Shown here: positions 7,142 to 13,666 of the stretch, piece by piece
How positions within the stretch are numbered: the stretch's first letter is position 1
Layout of the letters: each line of letters starts with the position of its first letter
The notes under the pieces: generated by a model
Told to the model about the DNA's origin: nothing
What the model saw: the letters and a program-made list of their open reading frames with translations, nothing else
Database searches by the model: none
Translations under genes and position numbers: made by a program
Assembly (NCBI GenBank): GCA_041164825.1
Contig: JBEAOO010000340.1
Coordinates: 1 to 13,666, forward strand
DNA: 13,666 nt
Reading direction: 5' to 3'
Source of the DNA: JBEAOO01 sp041164825
GTDB taxonomy: Bacteria > Pseudomonadota > Gammaproteobacteria > Burkholderiales > Burkholderiaceae_C

Positions 7142-7176
7142 TTGCAAGATGAAAAACTAAACTACAATGTGATAAT
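7142..7176 (+). promoter_or_regulatory. Probable sigma-70 promoter of phaCAB
   Basis: An AT-rich island stands out from the GC-rich surroundings. TTGCAA (7142-7147) and TACAAT (7163-7168) are spaced 15 bases apart, slightly short. An alternative is an extended -10, TGT plus GATAAT (7168-7176), immediately downstream. Either would start transcription about 75 to 85 bases before the phaC ATG. The same island must also serve the divergent small membrane protein gene that starts at 7140. Motif match is by eye. Confidence 0.5.
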
Positions 7177-7186
7177 TGAAGTCATG

Positions 7187-7207
7187 ACGCGGTAAGCATT
7201 GCCGCGT
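7187..7207 (+). promoter_or_regulatory. Hairpin or operator in the phaC leader
   Basis: ACGCGGTA (7187-7194) pairs with TGCCGCGT (7200-7207) around a five-base loop: seven Watson-Crick pairs and one G-T. It is preceded directly by the palindrome GTCATGAC (7181-7188). It lies at or just after the expected transcription start of phaC, a place where a repressor such as a PhaR homologue could act. That role is inference from position. Confidence 0.35.
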
Positions 7208-7262
7208 ACAACCCGGAACAGCAGCCCCAAAAAAATCAGGCTGCATCCCCGAGAGGAGACAC

Positions 7263-9008
7263 ATGAACAACAAAAAAGCGCCCCCGCTGCAGGGCTTTGC
7301 TTCTGGCCTGGGTTCCGACCCCGCCGAGGCTGCCCGCATTCTGGGCAACAACATGAGCCAGATGTGGAAAGCCATGTCGGGCGTGCAGTTGCCCGTGCCC
7401 GCGCTGGGCGGCTTGCAAACAGACTACCTCAAGCAAGCCACCGAGCTCTGGAACCAGTCGCTGCAAAGCCTGCCCGGCCTCAAGCCCGCTGATGCGCCGG
7501 CCGCGCCGCCACCGCCCAAGATCACCGACCGCCGATTCGCCGGCAGCGAGTGGCAGGCCAACCCCTCCAGCGCCTACATGGCGCAGATGTACCTTCTGAA
7601 CGCCCGCACACTGCTGCAGATGGCCGATCAGGTGCAGGGCGACGAAAAAACCCGCCAGCGCATCCGCTTTGCGGTCGAGCAGTGGGTCAATGCCTCGGCG
7701 CCCAGCAACTTCTTGGCGCTCAATCCCGAGGCGCAGCGCAAAGCGCTCGACACCCAGGGCGAGAGCATCACCAAGGGTGTGCAACACCTGCTGCACGACA
7801 TCCAGCAAGGCCACTTGTCGCAAACCGACGAGAGCGTGTTCGAAGTGGGCCGCAACGTGGCCACGTCGGAAGGCTCGGTGGTGTTCGAGAACGAGCTGTT
7901 CCAGCTGATCGAGTACAAGCCGCTCACCGCCAAGGTGCACGAGCGGCCGATGTTGTTCGTGCCGCCGTGCATCAACAAGTACTACATCATGGATCTGCAG
8001 CCTGAGAACTCGCTGATCCGCTATACCGTCGAGCAAGGCCATCGCCTGTTCGTCATCAGCTGGCGCAATGCCGACGAGTCGCTGGCGCAAACCACCTGGG
8101 ACCAGTACATCGACGACGCCGTGATCCGCGCCGTGCACCTGGTGCAAGAGATCAGCGGCAGCGAACAGATCAACACGCTCGGTTTCTGTGTGGGCGGCAC
8201 GCTGCTCGCCACCGCCTTGTCGGTGTTGGCCGCGCGTGGCGAAGACCCCGCATCGAGCATGACGCTGCTCACCACCTTCCTTGATTTCAGCGACACCGGC
8301 GTGCTGTCGCTGTTCGTCGACGAGCCGATGGTGGCCATGCGCGAAATGAGCATCGGCCCCCACAGCGCGGCCGGTGGCGGGTTGCTCAAGGGCCAAGAGC
8401 TGGCGTCCACATTCAGCTTTCTGCGCCCGAATGATCTGGTGTGGAACTACGTGGTGGGCAACTACCTCAAGGGCGAAACGCCGCCGCCGTTTGACCTGCT
8501 TTACTGGAACAGCGACAGCACCAACCTGCCGGGCCCCATGTACTGCTGGTACCTGCGCAACACCTACCTCGAAAACAACCTGGCCCAGCCGGGCAAGACG
8601 GTGGTGTGCGGCGAGAAGGTCGATCTCGGTGCGATCACCGCGCCCACCTACGTGTATGGCTCGCGCGAAGACCACATCGTTCCCTGGGATGGAGCCTACC
8701 GCAACACGCAACTGCTCAAAGGCAAGGTCCGCTTTGTGCTTGGGGCTTCGGGCCACATCGCTGGTGTGATCAACCCGCCCGCCAAAGGCAAGCGCTCGCA
8801 CTGGATCGGTGCCACCGCGGCCCTGCCAGCCCAGGCCGACGACTGGTTGGCGAAAGCCAAAGAACATCCCGGCAGCTGGTGGACCGACTGGGCCAACTGG
8901 CTCAAAGGTCAGTCCGGAAAGCTGGTGGCCGCGCCCAAAACACCGGGCAACCGCAAGTACAAAATCATTGAGGCGGCCCCTGGCCGCTATGTGAAGCAAA
9001 AAGCCTGA
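7263..9008 (+). CDS. phaC: Class I polyhydroxyalkanoate (PHB) synthase
   Basis: PhaC polymerises (R)-3-hydroxyacyl-CoA, mainly 3-hydroxybutyryl-CoA, into PHA and stays on the surface of the growing granule. This protein has 581 residues, typical for class I. The lipase-like box GFCVGG carries the nucleophile Cys309. The catalytic partners are Asp470 (SREDHIVPW) and His498 (ASGHIAGVINPP). Their spacing equals that of Cys319, Asp480 and His508 in the Ralstonia eutropha enzyme. The N-terminal domain (about 1-200) is the variable part linked to granule binding and dimerisation, with a Pro-rich linker at 77-85. The ATG at 7263 follows a strong AGGAG (7254-7258, four-base spacing). It is the first gene of phaC-phaA-phaB on one strand, behind an AT-rich promoter. 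A long open frame on the opposite strand is a GC-composition shadow. Confidence 0.97.
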   Translation: MNNKKAPPLQGFASGLGSDPAEAARILGNNMSQMWKAMSGVQLPVPALGGLQTDYLKQATELWNQSLQSLPGLKPADAPAAPPPPKITDRRFAGSEWQANPSSAYMAQMYLLNARTLLQMADQVQGDEKTRQRIRFAVEQWVNASAPSNFLALNPEAQRKALDTQGESITKGVQHLLHDIQQGHLSQTDESVFEVGRNVATSEGSVVFENELFQLIEYKPLTAKVHERPMLFVPPCINKYYIMDLQPENSLIRYTVEQGHRLFVISWRNADESLAQTTWDQYIDDAVIRAVHLVQEISGSEQINTLGFCVGGTLLATALSVLAARGEDPASSMTLLTTFLDFSDTGVLSLFVDEPMVAMREMSIGPHSAAGGGLLKGQELASTFSFLRPNDLVWNYVVGNYLKGETPPPFDLLYWNSDSTNLPGPMYCWYLRNTYLENNLAQPGKTVVCGEKVDLGAITAPTYVYGSREDHIVPWDGAYRNTQLLKGKVRFVLGASGHIAGVINPPAKGKRSHWIGATAALPAQADDWLAKAKEHPGSWWTDWANWLKGQSGKLVAAPKTPGNRKYKIIEAAPGRYVKQKA

Positions 9009-9072
9009 GCTCGCTGAAACCTTTCACGCGCTCTGAGCCCCCAGATCCAACCCCCTAGACAGGAGACTCCCC

Positions 9073-10254
<1,182 letters not shown>

Positions 10255-10262
10255 TCGTCCCC

Positions 10263-10296
10263 GGGGCGGTGCCCGGCGAGCAGCTTGCACCGTCCC
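10263..10296 (+). other. Stable hairpin between phaA and phaB
   Basis: GGGGCGGTGC (10263-10272) pairs with GCACCGTCCC (10287-10296): ten pairs with one G-T, around a 14-base loop, beginning eight bases after the phaA stop. No T-run follows, so it is not a standard terminator. In the mRNA it could protect the phaCA part from 3' decay or reduce transcription into phaB. The remaining 106 bases up to phaB show no convincing promoter. Confidence 0.5.
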
Positions 10297-10402
10297 AAGA
10301 ATCATCGGCCCACCGGGGAGAACCCCCGTTGACCCGGGCCGTGGCTGCGGCGACGCTGTGCGCGTTGGCTTGCAGCCCGCATCAATCCTTGGAGAGAATC
10401 GA

Positions 10403-11140
10403 ATGAGCAAGAAAGTTGCATACGTCACCGGCGGCATGGGTGGCATCGGAACGGCCATGTGCCAGCGCCTGCACCAAGACGGCTTCACCGTCATCGCCGG
10501 TTGCGGCCCGAGCCGCGACCACGAAAAGTGGATCGGCGAGCAAAAAGCCCTGGGCTACACCTTCTACGCCTCGGTCGGCAATGTGGCCGATTGGGACTCC
10601 ACCGTCGCCGCCTTTGAGAAGGTCGTTGCTGAGCACGGCACCGTCACCGTGCTGGTGAACAACGCCGGCATCACGCGCGACGGCCAGTTCCGCAAGATGA
10701 GCAAGGCCGATTGGGACGCCGTGATGTCGACCAACCTCGACAGCATGTTCAACGTCACCAAGCAGGTGATCGACGGCATGCTCGACAAGGGCTGGGGCCG
10801 CATCATCAACATCAGCTCGGTGAACGGTGAAAAGGGCCAGTTCGGCCAGACCAATTACTCGGCCGCCAAGGCCGGTATGCACGGCTTCACCATGGCTTTG
10901 GCCCAAGAGGTGGCCGCCAAGGGCGTGACGGTGAACACCATCAGCCCGGGCTACATCGCCACCGACATGGTCAAGGCCATTCGCCAAGACGTGCTCGACA
11001 AAATCATCGCCACCATCCCCATCAAGCGTCTGGGCACGCCGGAAGAAATCGCGTCCATGGTGTCGTGGTTGGCCAGCGAACAGTCGGGCTTCACCACCGG
11101 TGCCGACATGAGCTGCAACGGCGGCTTGCACATGGGGTAA
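10403..11140 (+). CDS. phaB: Acetoacetyl-CoA reductase (NADPH-dependent, SDR family)
   Basis: PhaB reduces acetoacetyl-CoA to (R)-3-hydroxybutyryl-CoA, the monomer used by PhaC. It is a classical short-chain dehydrogenase of 245 residues. The cofactor-binding turn TGGMGGIG is at residues 9-16, NNAG at 86-89, and the catalytic Ser139, Tyr152 and Lys156 lie in SSVNGEKGQFGQTNYSAAK. The loop after the second strand (AGCGPSRDHEKW) matches the phosphate-binding loop of Ralstonia PhaB, which favours NADPH. The C-terminal SPGYIATDMVKAIRQDVLDK and GGLHMG are near-identical to that enzyme. The ATG at 10403 follows GGAGAG (10391-10396); an in-frame GTG at 10358 has no such site and would add residues not seen in homologues. 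It is the last gene of the operon, closed by a strong terminator. Confidence 0.97.
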   Translation: MSKKVAYVTGGMGGIGTAMCQRLHQDGFTVIAGCGPSRDHEKWIGEQKALGYTFYASVGNVADWDSTVAAFEKVVAEHGTVTVLVNNAGITRDGQFRKMSKADWDAVMSTNLDSMFNVTKQVIDGMLDKGWGRIINISSVNGEKGQFGQTNYSAAKAGMHGFTMALAQEVAAKGVTVNTISPGYIATDMVKAIRQDVLDKIIATIPIKRLGTPEEIASMVSWLASEQSGFTTGADMSCNGGLHMG

Positions 11141-11186
11141 AAATTTGATGCGCTGGCTTGTGCTGACGCTTCATTCACCCAACGAC

Positions 11187-11213
11187 AAAGGGAGCCGCGA
11201 GGCTCCCTTTTTT
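11187..11213 (+). terminator. Rho-independent terminator of the phaCAB operon
   Basis: A perfect ten-pair stem (AAAGGGAGCC / GGCTCCCTTT, 11187-11196 with 11201-11210) closes a GCGA tetraloop and continues into a run of six T (11208-11213). It lies 46 bases after the phaB stop and 22 bases before the end of the convergent DUF2788 gene. The A-run on the other side of the stem gives a shorter T-run on the minus strand, so it may act in both directions. Confidence 0.93.
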
Positions 11214-11235
11214 CATGCCCGACAGCTCCGCAGCG

Positions 11236-11454
11236 TCACTCGGTGATGCCGGCCAGAAAATACTTGATCAGCCCCTTGGCCGCAAAACCCACCAGGCCAA
11301 AGCCCAAGCCCACCATCAGCACAAACGTGCCGAAGCGGCCGGCTTTCGATTCGCGCGCCAGCTGCAAGATGATGAACACCATGTACAGCATGAAGGCGCT
11401 GATGCCGAAGGTCAGGCCGAACTGCGCGATTTGTTCTTCCGTGAAACCGAACAT
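11236..11454 (-). CDS. DUF2788 family small membrane protein
   Basis: This is a 72-residue protein with two transmembrane helices (about residues 14-33 and 42-68) joined by a short polar link (ARESKAGRFG). Length and pattern (MFGFTEEQIAQFGL at the start, GFAAKGLIKYFLAG at the end) fit the DUF2788 family, which is common in beta- and gammaproteobacteria and has no known function. The ATG at 11454 has no clear Shine-Dalgarno. It starts 12 bases after the stop of the DUF2189 gene on the same strand, so the two are likely one operon. It converges on the phaB terminator. Confidence 0.87.
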   Translation of the reverse strand: MFGFTEEQIAQFGLTFGISAFMLYMVFIILQLARESKAGRFGTFVLMVGLGFGLVGFAAKGLIKYFLAGITE

Positions 11455-11466
11455 GGGCGTTTGTCG

Positions 11467-12255
11467 TTAGGGCTGCTCGCGCAGGCCCGAGGTGTCCACC
11501 ATGTCGCGGTAGGCGTGCCAACTGGCGTGGCCCAGCCAGGGCACGATGACGACCAGGCCCAGCATGGCGGTGGCCATGCCGATGCCCGTGAGCAGCATGA
11601 TCAACCCGGCCCAGATGGCGCAGGGCAGGGGGTTGTTGAGCACCACGCGCCAACTGGCAAACACCGCGGCGAGCACGCCCACTTGGCGGTCAAGCAACAG
11701 CGGCAGGGCCACCACGCTGGAGGCAAACACCGGCGCAGCCAAGAATGCGCCCAGCGCCAGCCAGATCTCAAACAGGTGGTTGTCCTCGGCCAGCACGACG
11801 ATGCGCAAAAAATCGAGCGGGCTGCGCACCGGTTGCGGCGCCCAGCCAGTGATCAGCGAGGCCGAGGTCATCACCCAGCCGGTGCCGGCCGTGGCCAGCA
11901 GCACGCCGAACACGATCAAGCGGCCGTCGCGTGGGCGCCAAGCGCCCAAGGCGGTGGCCAGGCTGGCGTGGCCATGGCGCTCCAGCGCGCGGCTGACGGC
12001 ATAGAGGCCGGTGGCCAAAATGGGCGCGACCAACAAGAAGCCCGAGAACGCGCCGGCCATCCACCAGAACTGGTGCCGCAGCGCCGCGAAGATCAGCGCG
12101 CCAAAGGCGGCCAGTGCGACGCCGTGCAGCAAGCCCGGCAGTGGGCAGCGCATGAAGTCTTTCCAGCCGGCCATCAGCCACCCGATGGGGCGCAGCGTGG
12201 GCACGGTGCGCGCGCCAAAGGCACGGGATTCGACGAGGGCTTGGCTTTCGCGCAT
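11467..12255 (-). CDS. DUF2189 family multi-pass membrane protein
   Basis: This is a 262-residue integral membrane protein of unknown function. From the ATG, hydrophobic segments lie at about 41-60, 63-86, 112-136, 160-187 and a long one at 212-241 that may be two helices. The pattern TVPTLRPIGWLMAGWKDFMR near the N-terminus, LDRQVGVLAAVFASWRVV and GHASWHAYRD near the C-terminus fit the DUF2189 family. I chose the ATG at 12255 because GAGG (12264-12261) stands five bases upstream. The frame stays open to a TTG at 12306, which would add 17 residues (Pro-rich, no ribosome site) and is less likely. The DUF2788 gene follows after 12 bases. The pair probably works together in the inner membrane; no process can be assigned. 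Confidence 0.87.
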   Translation of the reverse strand: MRESQALVESRAFGARTVPTLRPIGWLMAGWKDFMRCPLPGLLHGVALAAFGALIFAALRHQFWWMAGAFSGFLLVAPILATGLYAVSRALERHGHASLATALGAWRPRDGRLIVFGVLLATAGTGWVMTSASLITGWAPQPVRSPLDFLRIVVLAEDNHLFEIWLALGAFLAAPVFASSVVALPLLLDRQVGVLAAVFASWRVVLNNPLPCAIWAGLIMLLTGIGMATAMLGLVVIVPWLGHASWHAYRDMVDTSGLREQP

Positions 12256-12307
12256 GAGATCCTCAGCTTGCCAGGGTTGTGGGGGGTGCGGCTTGATGGT
12301 CGTCAAG

Positions 12308-12360
12308 CCGCGATGGATGCGAGGTCACGACAGTGCGGTGCGCATCCGCCCACATCGCGG
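12308..12360. repeat. Compound inverted repeat upstream of the DUF2189 gene
   Basis: Two perfect seven-base pairings are nested: CCGCGAT (12308-12314) with ATCGCGG (12354-12360), and GGATGCG (12315-12321) with CGCATCC (12341-12347). Together they give 14 pairs with a six-base bulge on one side (12348-12353) and a 19-base loop. It begins about 50 bases upstream of the DUF2189 ATG, so it could be part of the 5' leader on the minus strand. Confidence 0.45.
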
Positions 12361-12468
12361 ACCGGTGCAGCTCGGTTGGCCGGGCAGCATGGGTTGATCG
12401 GAGCACATGTGCGGGGCTTGCGGCCGAGGGTACACGTGCTCGATGGCCGGTAGGTTCGGATCGCTGCA

Positions 12469-12493
12469 CTGAGGCTCACCTCATGCTGAGGCT
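12469..12493. repeat. Short direct repeat with alternating complements
   Basis: CTGAGGCT occurs at 12469-12476 and again at 12486-12493, 17 bases apart. Between them CCTCA (12479-12483) can pair with the TGAGG of either copy. It lies just before the large palindrome at 12501. The match is short and could be chance. Confidence 0.3.
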
Positions 12494-12500
12494 GGCGCTC

Positions 12501-12592
12501 GGAGCGCTGCGCCGCATTCGCTTTGCTCCGTGTCCTCCGCCCCGGCCTGCGGCCGGCTCCCCCTGCGCAAAGCGAATGCGGCACAGCGCTTC
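12501..12592. repeat. Large two-level palindrome (REP-like or miniature-element-like)
   Basis: Arms of 25 bases (12501-12525 and 12568-12592) are complementary except at 12510/12583 and a G-T at 12502/12591. The core GCCGCATTCGCTTTG / CAAAGCGAATGCGGC is perfect over 15 bases. The 42-base interior holds a second hairpin, CCGGCC (12542-12547) with GGCCGG (12551-12556). No flanking target duplication or transposase is visible. Such structures are typical of repeated extragenic palindromes; whether it is repeated in the genome cannot be seen here. Confidence 0.6.
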
Positions 12593-12603
12593 CCAAACCG
12601 GTG

Positions 12604-12630
12604 GTGGCATGCCATGTTGACGCATGCCAC
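12604..12630. repeat. Short perfect inverted repeat
   Basis: GTGGCATGC (12604-12612) and GCATGCCAC (12622-12630) are perfectly complementary around a nine-base loop. It lies twelve bases beyond the large palindrome and may be part of the same element. No T-run follows on either strand. Confidence 0.4.
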
Positions 12631-12648
12631 AGTGATGGTGGGGCGGTG

Positions 12649-12798
12649 ATGGGCCGGGGTGATTTGCGGAGGTAAAGGGGGAATGGGCCGACCGAAGGGA
12701 GGACCAGGAGGACAGGGAGCAAATCGCCCCGGCCCATTGCCGCCCTCGCGCCGATCGGCGAACGAAAAGCGGCCTTGGCCCAGTGCGGCAATGGGCCG
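12649..12798. repeat. ATGGGCCG repeat cluster able to form alternative hairpins
   Basis: ATGGGCCG occurs on the plus strand at 12649-12656, 12683-12690 and 12791-12798, and inverted (CGGCCCAT) at 12730-12737. The last two are part of a perfect 14-base inverted repeat, CGGCCCATTGCCGC (12730-12743) with GCGGCAATGGGCCG (12785-12798). Its 41-base interior contains the 12-base palindrome CGCCGATCGGCG (12749-12760). The copy at 12682-12690 can compete for the same inverted partner over nine bases. The outline (arms, interior of about 42 bases, central palindrome) repeats that of the element at 12501-12592. Confidence 0.5.
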
Positions 12799-12886
12799 AA
12801 AACAGCCCCTGCCGTCTGCCGCACTTTGGATGCGTTTGACCGCGAACTCGTGTCAGAAGGTGGTGGCATTCAGCCCGCCCACACCC

Positions 12887-13666
12887 TCAGGGCGCAATCG
12901 CGTCCAGCAGCTCCGATTCGAACCGCAGTTGCGAGCGGTTGTGCTGCAACTCGGCGCCGTCGATCAAAAACGTGTCTTCCACGCGCTCGCCCAGCGTGCT
13001 GATTTTGGCCAGCTGCAGGTTGATGCGGTGCTGCGCCAGCACGCGCGCAATGGCGTAGAGCAGGCCCGAGCGGTCGCTGGTGGAGACGGTGAGCAGCCAG
13101 CGCTGCCGCCGCTCGTCGGGGCGCAGCGTGATGCGCGGCTTGACCGGGAACGACTTGACCCGCCGCGAGGCGCGGCCACGGCCCGGCTCGGGCAGCGGGC
13201 CGGTCTCGGCCAGCGCTGCAGTGAGTTGGTTTTCGACCAGCGAAATCATGTCGCGCGGGTGGTCGTTCAGGTATTGGCTGATGACCTGGAAGGTGTCGAA
13301 GGCGTATCCCGCCCGCGTGGTGTGCACCTTGGCGTCCAAAATGTTGAAACCTGCACCTTCGAAGTAGCCGCAGATGCGCGCAAACAGATCGGCCTGGTCG
13401 GGCGAGTACACCAGCACCTGCAGCCCTTCGCCCAGCGGCGAGGGGCGGGCGCGCACCACCGGCTCGGTGGCTTGCACGTGGCGCGACAAGGCGCGCGCGT
13501 GCCAGGCGATGTCGCCCGCGTCGTGGCGCGCAAAGTAGCTGTGCTCCAGCGTGTCCCACAGCGCATTTTCAGCGCCAGGCAGGTGCGAGACCAGGGCCAG
13601 TGCCGAGCGGGCGTCGTGCTGGCGCGCGGCCACCTCGGCATCGAGGTTGGGCCGGGCACCACCCAG
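12887..13666 (-). CDS. glnD: PII uridylyltransferase / uridylyl-removing enzyme, C-terminal part (cut by window edge)
   Basis: GlnD adds UMP to PII signalling proteins when glutamine is low and removes it when glutamine is high, and so controls nitrogen assimilation. Only the last 259 residues are present; the frame is open to the right edge. Visible residues 1-60 (LGGARPNLDAEVAARQHDAR, then LEHSYFARHDAGDIAWHA) are the GlnD segment after the HD domain. The first ACT domain covers about 82-150 (LQVLVYSPDQADLFARICGY, FNILDAKVHTT), and the second about 189-255 (TVSTSDRSGLLYAIARVLA, INLQLAKISTLGERVEDTFL). These domains sense glutamine. The nucleotidyltransferase and HD domains lie outside the window. 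The gene ends at the TGA at 12889-12887; no terminator is seen in the repeat-rich DNA beyond it. Confidence 0.93.
   Translation of the reverse strand: MGGARPNLDAEVAARQHDARSALALVSHLPGAENALWDTLEHSYFARHDAGDIAWHARALSRHVQATEPVVRARPSPLGEGLQVLVYSPDQADLFARICGYFEGAGFNILDAKVHTTRAGYAFDTFQVISQYLNDHPRDMISLVENQLTAALAETGPLPEPGRGRASRRVKSFPVKPRITLRPDERRQRWLLTVSTSDRSGLLYAIARVLAQHRINLQLAKISTLGERVEDTFLIDGAELQHNRSQLRFESELLDAIAP

Larger units (their letters stand above)
12256..12886. other. Gene-free region rich in inverted repeats
   Basis: About 630 bases between the DUF2189 gene and glnD hold no gene I can support. Open frames of 95 codons (plus strand) and 188 codons (minus strand) cross it, but both have low-complexity Arg/Ala/Pro-rich composition and run straight through the palindromes. 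The promoter of the DUF2189-DUF2788 pair must lie in its left part, and the end of the glnD transcript in its right part. I found no hairpin with a T-run that would end glnD. The individual repeats are listed separately. Confidence 0.7.

Noticed and set aside
7236..8999. Minus-strand open frame of 587 codons opposite phaC
   Set aside because: Composition is typical of antisense GC shadow (His/Val/Gly/Arg-rich) and phaC is fully supported on the plus strand.
10329..10357. TTGACC as a -35 for a separate phaB promoter
   Set aside because: No acceptable -10 hexamer is found at 16 to 18 bases; the region downstream is GC-rich.
11215..12453. Plus-strand open frame of 412 codons opposite the DUF2788 and DUF2189 genes
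   Set aside because: It crosses both minus-strand genes and their spacer and has Gln/His/Gly-rich shadow composition without domains.
12501..12592. Large palindrome as a rho-independent terminator for glnD
   Set aside because: The 42-base interior is too large and no T-run follows on the minus strand.
12501..12798. Possible CRISPR array or tandem repeat array
   Set aside because: The repeats are inverted, of differing sequence and without regular spacers, and no cas genes are present.
12303..12869. Minus-strand open frame of 188 codons in the repeat-rich gap
   Set aside because: It runs directly through the palindromes, has no domain and no clear ribosome site; the lack of stops is explained by high GC.

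Overview
The window is a stretch of high-GC chromosomal DNA. Gene content, protein similarity judged from memory and codon use suggest a betaproteobacterium, most likely family Comamonadaceae (Acidovorax / Hydrogenophaga / Rhodoferax type). No mobile-element genes, tRNA, rRNA or CRISPR arrays are visible, and only the genes at the two edges are cut.

Region 1 (1-5330, minus strand) is a cell-surface adhesion locus. A Nudix hydrolase gene is followed by a LapB-type type I secretion ABC transporter and a LapC/HlyD-type membrane fusion protein. These three genes are joined by one-base TGATG overlaps and end at a clear rho-independent terminator. About 230 bases further on is the 5' end of a giant adhesin gene, cut by the left edge. 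The adhesin N-terminus looks like a LapA retention module with a candidate di-alanine LapG cleavage site (SAAG, residues 84-87), followed by the first cadherin/Big-like repeat. The transporter pair is probably dedicated to secreting this adhesin. The outer-membrane TolC/LapE partner and LapD/LapG are not in the window.

Region 2 (5453-7140) holds maiA (maleylacetoacetate isomerase, zeta-class GST) overlapping pgeF (peptidoglycan editing factor, YfiH/laccase-domain family) by ATGA on the plus strand. A convergent small membrane protein gene on the minus strand has its 3' end antisense to the last 72 bases of pgeF.

Region 3 (7142-11213, plus strand) is a complete polyhydroxybutyrate operon in the Ralstonia order: phaC (class I synthase), phaA (beta-ketothiolase), phaB (acetoacetyl-CoA reductase). 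An AT-rich promoter precedes it and a strong rho-independent terminator ends it. PhaA condenses two acetyl-CoA, PhaB reduces the product to (R)-3-hydroxybutyryl-CoA, and PhaC polymerises it. All catalytic residues are present. No phaR or phasin gene follows.

Region 4 (11236-12255, minus strand) is a two-gene unit of unknown function: a DUF2189 multi-pass membrane protein followed by a DUF2788 small membrane protein.

Region 5 (12256-12886) is a gene-free stretch of about 630 bases, unusually dense in inverted repeats. It includes one with 25-base arms and a group of ATGGGCCG repeats that can form alternative hairpins. Region 6 (12887-13666, minus strand) is the 3' part of glnD (PII uridylyltransferase), with both C-terminal ACT domains.

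Nothing in the coding content is clearly a new system. The least explained parts are the palindrome-rich intergenic region, the Nudix gene coupled to the adhesin exporter, and the DUF2189/DUF2788 pair.
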